This document shows, piece after piece, positions 59,802-64,000 of a stretch of DNA of 64,000 bases; positions within the stretch are counted from its first letter, which is position 1; each line of letters begins with the position of its first letter. The stretch covers positions 310,001 to 374,000 of the forward strand of contig OY970164.1 in assembly GCA_963706555.1 (NCBI GenBank). Direction: 5' to 3'. The notes under the pieces are model-generated. The model was not told where the DNA came from. It saw nothing but the letters and a program-made list of their open reading frames with translations, and did no database searches. Both the position numbers and the translations under genes were made by a program. Source of the stretch: Bog-473 sp963706555. GTDB taxonomy: Bacteria; Actinomycetota; Acidimicrobiia; Acidimicrobiales; RAAP-2.

Positions 59802-60127
59802 AGACACTGGCCATACGCCTGGAGGATGACGTCCACGCCCAGCTCACCATGCTGGCGCAGCTCGAAGGGCTCACGGTGACCGACGCCATACGGCAGGCCA
59901 TCAGCAGCTTTGTCGAAGCCAAGCGCAGCAATCCAGAGCTGAGTGCAAAAGCAGAAGCGGTACTCGCCGACATCGATCGAGATGCCGCTTCGAGGCGCGA
60001 CGCCATTGCCTCACTGTTCGATTCTGGACAGTCGATGGCAGGTCAAAACGCGCCAAAGGCCACGGCCGACACCGGAGGGAAGTCTCCGCGTCCTGGCCGA
60101 GCCAAGGGAGGAACGCCAGCGAGCTGA
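59798..60127 (+). CDS. Ribbon-helix-helix protein (CopG/Arc-like)
   Basis: AGGAGG precedes ATG 59798. The 109-residue product begins MKTLAIRLEDDVHAQLTMLA, then QLEGLTVTDAIRQAISSFVE. This is a beta strand plus two helices as in CopG/Arc-type DNA-binding proteins, with alternating polar residues in the strand. The C-terminal 50 residues are disordered and basic. It may regulate copy control or the downstream ardA/integrase genes, or be an antitoxin, though no toxin gene is adjacent. Confidence 0.7.
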   Translation: MKTLAIRLEDDVHAQLTMLAQLEGLTVTDAIRQAISSFVEAKRSNPELSAKAEAVLADIDRDAASRRDAIASLFDSGQSMAGQNAPKATADTGGKSPRPGRAKGGTPAS

Positions 60128-60141
60128 GCGATCCACCAATC

Positions 60142-60195
60142 CGACAGGAGTTCCCTGGAGTTCGCGCAAACAGCGCTTACTCCGGGAACTCCTGT
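60142..60195. promoter_or_regulatory. 54-nt long hairpin upstream of ardA (possible single-strand promoter or terminator)
   Basis: The arms are GACAGGAGTTCCC (60142-60154) and GGGAACTCCTGTC (60183-60195), 13 bp perfect. After one unpaired T they continue as GGAGT/ACTCC, a 2-by-2 mismatch, and GCGC/GCGC around the loop AAACA. It lies between the ribbon-helix-helix gene and ardA. In conjugative plasmids ardA-type genes are driven early from folded single-stranded promoters (Frpo/ssi). A strong terminator is the alternative, but no T-tract follows. Confidence 0.6.
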
Positions 60196-60229
60196 CATCA
60201 ACCACATAGGTACTGAAAGGAGGTGATGC

Positions 60230-60841
60230 ATGAGTGAAACAGAACCGACTACCAACCATGAACACGAGGACGCTGCAGAACGGCGACCAGAAACAAAACC
60301 ACACGTTCAACCGCGCATCTACGTGGCCAGCCTGTCGGACTACAACGCTGGACGACTGCACGGCGTCTGGCTGGACGCCGATGTCGACGAGGAGACACTC
60401 CACGAAGGTGTCCGCTCCATGTTGGCTTCATCCTCTGAGCCCCTTGCTGAGGAGTACGCCATCCACGACTACGAAAACTTCGGACCTTTGCGGGTTGGTG
60501 AATTCGATTCATTGGACAACGTCAGCCGCATTGGGCAGGGGATCGCCGCGCACGGCATGGCATTTGCTCATTGGGCCTCGCTGGTCGGATCCGGCAACGC
60601 CGAGATCCTCGAGCGCTTTGAAGATGCCTATCGGGGGCATTGGGAGAATCTCGAGGCCTATGCCGATTCGCTCATCGACGATCTCGGTCTACATGAAGCA
60701 GTGGGTAGAGCCGTGCCGGAGTTCTTGGCTGCCTACGTGCACGTTGACACAGCTGGATTCGCTCGAGATTTGGAGCTGTCCGGCGACATCACGACCAGTG
60801 TTGGGGACGGTGGGGTCTACGTCTTTGAAGGAACGGTTTGA
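60230..60841 (+). CDS. ardA: Antirestriction protein ArdA
   Basis: GAAAGGAGGTGATGC precedes ATG 60230. The 203-residue protein has the ArdA hallmark PRIYVASLSDYNAGRLHGVW, then LDADVDEETLHEGVRSMLAS, EEYAIHDYENFGPLRVGEFD, WASLVGSGNAEILERFEDAY and the acidic C-terminal region LGLHEAVGRAVPEFLAAYVH. ArdA mimics DNA by surface negative charge and blocks type I restriction enzymes during entry of mobile DNA. Length is slightly above the usual about 165 because of an N-terminal charged extension of 28 residues. Confidence 0.92.
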   Translation: MSETEPTTNHEHEDAAERRPETKPHVQPRIYVASLSDYNAGRLHGVWLDADVDEETLHEGVRSMLASSSEPLAEEYAIHDYENFGPLRVGEFDSLDNVSRIGQGIAAHGMAFAHWASLVGSGNAEILERFEDAYRGHWENLEAYADSLIDDLGLHEAVGRAVPEFLAAYVHVDTAGFARDLELSGDITTSVGDGGVYVFEGTV

Positions 60842-60920
60842 CGTTGTGGAATGGTCAACGTCCATACGTTTTTACGCGAATGTCCTGGTAGAATGGGTAA
60901 TGCATGGAGATCTACCCACA

Positions 60921-61367
60921 ATGACGGCCGAACAGGCCAGGGCCTTTGGCGTGTTCATTCGGAACCGGCGAGAGAGCCTCGGAATCAGCCAGAGGCAACT
61001 GGCTCGTCTAGTCGGAACCCGAGACTCTACGATCAACCGCCTAGAGGCAGGCACATTCAGTGCGCCCCGACCAGACAAGTTGACGCGCATAGCCGAGAGT
61101 CTGCATCTCGACCTAGCCGACGTCTTCGCCATGGTTGGCTACACCGTGCCCCGAGAACTTCCGACGCCGTTGCCTTACTTCCGAGCCAAGTATCCAGACC
61201 TGTCCCAGGAAGCCATCGACGAAATCGAGACGAACCTGCGTGCCGTTGCGCGGCGCCACGGAGTGGACATCGATCACCAGGAGGTGAGTTATGACCCGGC
61301 CACTGCGACGGGGATCCGACCAAATCGCAAGCTCCTCAAAAAGGAGTTCGGAGAGGACTTCAGATGA
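60921..61367 (+). CDS. XRE-family regulator with extended C-terminus
   Basis: The ATG at 60921 is taken, with GGAGA upstream; an ATG at 60900 is possible and has TAGAAT ten bases before it. The N-terminal HTH is FGVFIRNRRESLGISQRQLA, RLVGTRDSTINRLEAGTFSA, then LTRIAESLHLDLADVFAMVG. The second half (PYFRAKYPDLSQEAIDEIET, NLRAVARRHGVDID) is common in XRE proteins next to actinobacterial serine integrases. At about 148 residues it could control excision and integration. The integrase start lies 22 bp after its stop. Confidence 0.85.
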   Translation: MTAEQARAFGVFIRNRRESLGISQRQLARLVGTRDSTINRLEAGTFSAPRPDKLTRIAESLHLDLADVFAMVGYTVPRELPTPLPYFRAKYPDLSQEAIDEIETNLRAVARRHGVDIDHQEVSYDPATATGIRPNRKLLKKEFGEDFR

Positions 61368-61389
61368 ACCTCAGGAGCTGCCTACTGCG

Positions 61390-63189
61390 ATGAGTACCGC
61401 GCCGACGACTCTGGAACCCAAACAGTCCAGGGTCGCGCGCGGCAACCGCTACATCCAAGCGATCGACGAAAGTACAGCAACCAAGCGGGCTGTTGTATAT
61501 CTGCGAGTTAGCACACCGTCTCAGGTGATGACGGACTACAACCCTGAAGGTATCTCGCTGCCAGCTCAACGTGAGGCGTGCGAGCTCAAGAGTGCTCTAC
61601 TCGGTGCAGAAATACTCCGAGAGTTCGTCGAACCGGGCCGTAGCGCTACAAACATCGAAAATCGACCGATCTTCCAAGAGATGATGGCTTGGGTCAAGAG
61701 CCAAAAGGACATCGACTACATCATCGTCTACCAGTTCAATCGGATCTTTCGTAACAGTGTCGACGCGGGCATTACGAAGAGGGATCTGAAGAAGTACGGA
61801 ACGCGCGTTGTGCCAACCATTATGGATCTCGGAGAAGGACCAGAAGGCGACATGGTGGAAACCATCTTGCACGCCGTTGGTGAGTACCAGTCCAAAGCCA
61901 ACGGTGCGGACATCGCCTACAAGATGGGTGCCAAGGCGCGCAGCGGCGGCACCATCGGTCAAACCAGACTCGGCTACCTCAATACCCGCGATCTTTCCGA
62001 GGGTCGCAACGTTGGCATCGTCCAATTTGATCCTGAGCGCGCCCCGTACATGAAGATGGCATTCGAGTTGTACGCCACGGATGAATACAGCATCGAACGG
62101 CTGGCACAAGAGCTGAACCGCCGTGGGCTCACGACTCGTCGGGGACGGTTCCCAGCTGGACCGATTTCTACCTCAACACTCAACCAACTGCTTCGCGATC
62201 CCTATTACATCGGTTACGTCACCTACAAGGGTGAACTCATTCGCGGGCGGCACGAGCCGCTGATAACAGATGATCTCTTTAACCGCGTACAAGAGGTTCT
62301 CGATCAACACAGCGGAAGCGGTTCTCGTCAGTATCGGCACCACCATTACCTGAAAGGAAGTCTGTGGTGTGGCCGGTGTCGTGATCACGGTGTCGAGTCC
62401 CGAATGATCATGCAATGGGCTACGGGCAGAGGTGGCCGTTACCTCTACTTCTTTTGCAAAGAGAAACAGAAGCATAGGTGCGAGTCCAGGTATATCGAAG
62501 CCGAGGCCCTGGAAGGTGCCGTGCTCGATTTCTACGGGACGATCCGCTTTCCCAGCGATCTGGCTGATCAGTTGCGGACGTTGATGCATGAAACCCTGGA
62601 TGATGAAGAGAAGGCGTCCAAGCTGCTTCATCAGCAGCTGACCGCTGCACTTCTCCGTCTTGACACCCAGGAGGAGAATCTGATCGACCTCGCTGCCGAT
62701 GGGAATCTCTCGTCGACCAAGGCCAAACAGCGTTTGGCCGGGATTCGAAGGCAACGAGATCAGATCAGTTCCCAGCTCGAGCAGACCGACGAACGACTGG
62801 CACTGGGGGTCCAGCTCATCGAGAACGCTTTGATCCTTTTGGACGACCCGCAAGCGTTGTATGAGCGGATGGCCCCAGAAGAGAGACGGCTCCTAAATCA
62901 AGGCGTCTTCGAGAAGCTCTACGTTTGCGAAGAAGAGACTACGGATGCGGCTTTCAACCCACCGTTCGATGAACTTATGCAGGTCAGAGAGGTAAAAGCG
63001 GCCTACGGTTCGCGCCAGAAGACGGCCCCCGCCGCGGATACGGCAGGGGACCCCTGGGGAAGCCACACAGGACCCCTGGCCACCGCCCTTTTTGGCGATG
63101 GTTCTACTAAGCGGGTCATGGTGGAGGTGATGGGATTCGAACCCACGGCCTCTACATTGCGAATGTGGAGTTCTTGCCCATTTCACTAG
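61390..63189 (+). CDS. Large serine recombinase (integrase)
   Basis: The start at ATG 61390 (MSTAPTTLEPKQSRVARGNR) is favoured over the frame start at 61291. The 599-residue protein has a resolvase domain with nucleophile AVVYLRVSTPSQ (Ser near 41), IDYIIVYQFNRIFRNSVDAG and GEYQSKANGADIAYKMGAKA. A recombinase domain follows (TLNQLLRDPYYIGYVTYKGE), then a zinc ribbon (SLWCGRCRDHG, FCKEKQKHRCESRY) and a coiled coil (SKLLHQQLTAALLRLDTQEE). The last about 25 codons are inside the tRNA-like segment, so GFEPTASTLRMW reflects tRNA sequence. It integrates or excises the element. Confidence 0.92.
   Translation: MSTAPTTLEPKQSRVARGNRYIQAIDESTATKRAVVYLRVSTPSQVMTDYNPEGISLPAQREACELKSALLGAEILREFVEPGRSATNIENRPIFQEMMAWVKSQKDIDYIIVYQFNRIFRNSVDAGITKRDLKKYGTRVVPTIMDLGEGPEGDMVETILHAVGEYQSKANGADIAYKMGAKARSGGTIGQTRLGYLNTRDLSEGRNVGIVQFDPERAPYMKMAFELYATDEYSIERLAQELNRRGLTTRRGRFPAGPISTSTLNQLLRDPYYIGYVTYKGELIRGRHEPLITDDLFNRVQEVLDQHSGSGSRQYRHHHYLKGSLWCGRCRDHGVESRMIMQWATGRGGRYLYFFCKEKQKHRCESRYIEAEALEGAVLDFYGTIRFPSDLADQLRTLMHETLDDEEKASKLLHQQLTAALLRLDTQEENLIDLAADGNLSSTKAKQRLAGIRRQRDQISSQLEQTDERLALGVQLIENALILLDDPQALYERMAPEERRLLNQGVFEKLYVCEEETTDAAFNPPFDELMQVREVKAAYGSRQKTAPAADTAGDPWGSHTGPLATALFGDGSTKRVMVEVMGFEPTASTLRMWSSCPFH
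63119..63170 (-). tRNA. tRNA-Ala(CGC)-like 3' segment, probable attachment site
   Basis: On the minus strand the sequence gives an anticodon arm with loop TTCGCAA (anticodon CGC, Ala), a T-arm GTGGG-TTCGAAT-CCCAT, the acceptor strand CACCTCC, discriminator A and encoded CCA. One C-A mismatch is in the anticodon stem. Upstream, a D-arm-like stretch (AGTG...GAACT) is degenerate, and the 5' acceptor strand GGAGGTG is absent. So it is a partial gene, not a functional tRNA. It lies inside the 3' end of the integrase gene, as expected for attP- or attR-type overlap. Confidence 0.7.
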
Positions 63190-63441
63190 GTCCTTTGGCT
63201 GAGATTTCCGGGTAGCGGGTCTCCGATCCCCTCAAGCTCCCTGAGGGCGCCTCCCCCGTCCATCTCGATAAGGTCACGTAAGGTCACGGCGAAGTCAAGT
63301 TTCGGGGACTGCTGATTCCAGAACTCCTCACGACTCAAATCCACGATGTCGCGTCCCTCGTCGCACGAATATCTGAGCGCGGATGGTCTGGAATACTGGG
63401 TGCGAGATTCGGGGACAGGTCTCGACGAGAGGTGGTTGCGA
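63190..63441. other. Intergenic stretch right of the integrase
   Basis: No gene is supported. It spans the right edge of the element and the promoter of the PAS-domain gene. GTCACGTAAGGTCACGG contains a direct repeat AAGGTCACG (63267-63290), a possible operator. GAGAGGTGG at 63428-63436 is the ribosome binding site for the next gene. Confidence 0.4.
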
Positions 63442-64000
63442 TGCCAAGCGGACCAACGCCGTCTGTGGTCGCCAGGGCCCTGAGCGAAAGCCGCTACCCG
63501 CTCATAGCGTTCGACCCGGATGACCTGACCATCCTTGGAGCGAACGAGGCTGCTTGCGAGCTTCTCGGCTCGTCCCCTAATTCATTGGATGGAATCCCCC
63601 TCCTTGAGATTCTGAGCCCGGTCGACCAGCCCAAAGTGGAAGCAACGCGGTCACAGCTCGCATCGGGAGCGATACAGGGCTACAGGGCGCTCCGCCACTT
63701 TCGCAAGGCTGACGGCACGGAGTTCGAGGCGAATGTTTGGGTGCGGCTCACGACCACAGATGCTGGCAGATTCAGTCTAGCCATCATCGAGCGTGGCGCC
63801 GCGGCTGTTCCTTGGCCGCTCTTTGACGCCAGCATCACAATCGCGGGCATCGTGACCGACCATCACTGGGCAATTGAACTAGTCAGTAGTGACATCGAAC
63901 GAATACTCAAGCGCAGCCCTGAGAACTTCAAGGGTTCCTCCCTCTTGGGCCTGTTTCAAGCCGCCGAGGTCCAGGATTTTCTTTCGGCTGTCGCTCGAGT
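63442..64000 (+). CDS. PAS-domain protein (partial, runs off right edge)
   Basis: ATG 63442 has GAGAGGTGG upstream and the frame is open to the window end (186 residues). It contains two PAS-like segments. The first is YPLIAFDPDDLTILGANEAA with LLGSSPNSLDGIPLLEILSP and GYRALRHFRKADGTEFEANV. The second starts near SITIAGIVTDHHWAIELVSS with ILKRSPENFKGSSLLGLFQ. Tandem PAS domains of this style often precede a LuxR-type HTH or a GGDEF or histidine kinase domain in Actinobacteria, but that part is outside the window. Probably chromosomal and outside the integrative element. Confidence 0.8.

Larger units (their letters stand above)
52741..63189 (+). mobile_element. Integrative mobilisable element (left boundary uncertain)
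   Basis: All genes point right and many overlap by 1-8 bp. The set includes a VirD4/HerA-type coupling ATPase, a replication-relaxation protein, a DNA methyltransferase, a ribbon-helix-helix protein, ArdA, an XRE regulator and a large serine integrase. A tRNA-Ala(CGC)-like segment overlaps the integrase 3' end and is a likely attachment site. No VirB4 or other secretion-pore genes are seen, so it may be mobilised by a helper. The left end is set at the first overlapping small gene; no matching attachment sequence was found in the window. Confidence 0.65.

Noticed and set aside
63119..63200. A complete, functional tRNA-Ala gene
   Set aside because: The 5' acceptor strand cannot pair with CACCTCC and the D-arm is degenerate, so only the 3' part is tRNA-like.
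1..64000. CRISPR array
   Set aside because: I saw no regularly spaced direct repeats of CRISPR type on either strand and no cas gene.

Overview
The window reads as chromosomal DNA of an actinobacterium of moderate G+C. Evidence is frequent GTG starts, an actinobacterial-style RodA/FtsW protein, a StrR-type pathway regulator, a replication-relaxation protein and a large serine integrase. A member of the Acidimicrobiia would fit, but that is a guess from overall character and nothing here proves it.

Region 1 (1-21.7 kb) looks like a specialised-metabolite locus. The minus strand carries a SnoaL-like protein (cut by the window edge), an acyl carrier protein, a GT1 glycosyltransferase, a frameshifted SDR, a MacB-type exporter set (adaptor, ATPase, permease), a sulfotransferase, two exported proteins and an orphan RodA. 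A class II aldolase-like gene and an SGNH hydrolase are on the plus strand. A StrR-type ParB-like activator lies at 13.6-14.5 kb. Two palindromes with the half-site and 17-bp spacing of StrR operators occur at 4.5 and 13.5 kb. Further right are a papain-like peptidase with a partner gene, then a plus-strand run of cupin-type phosphoglucose isomerase, APH-type kinase, glycosyltransferase and low-molecular-weight phosphatase.

Region 2 (21.7-34.3 kb) is accessory. It has an IS256-type remnant, secreted proteins, a 902-residue SF2 helicase with a C-terminal PD-(D/E)xK-like motif, a coupled two-gene operon (PD-(D/E)xK protein plus AbiGi-like protein), a broken IS3 copy and an AT-rich patch with a frameshifted membrane protein. 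The helicase and the two-gene operon are the best candidates for undescribed anti-phage functions.

Region 3 (34.3-47 kb) is a nested transposon scar. A Tn554-like three-gene transposon sits inside an IS30 element, which sits inside an IS21 end, which sits inside an IS3 orfA. The IS30 arms restore a perfect inverted repeat and a 3-bp target duplication. Next to it is a large RHS/YD-repeat protein whose 5' end is cut by a complete IS21 copy, followed by a small PH-like gene in the position of an immunity gene.

Region 4 (47-52.7 kb) holds small unknown proteins, an XRE regulator, two lipoproteins and a membrane protein.

Region 5 (52.7-63.2 kb) is an integrative mobilisable element. It is a chain of overlapping genes encoding small membrane proteins, a VirD4/HerA-type coupling ATPase, a replication-relaxation protein, a (frameshifted) DNA methyltransferase, a ribbon-helix-helix protein, the antirestriction protein ArdA preceded by a long hairpin, an XRE regulator and a large serine integrase. 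The 3' end of the integrase gene overlaps a tRNA-Ala(CGC)-like segment. A PAS-domain gene then runs off the right edge.

Several otherwise well-conserved genes carry single frameshifts, so either decay is widespread or the assembly contains indel errors.
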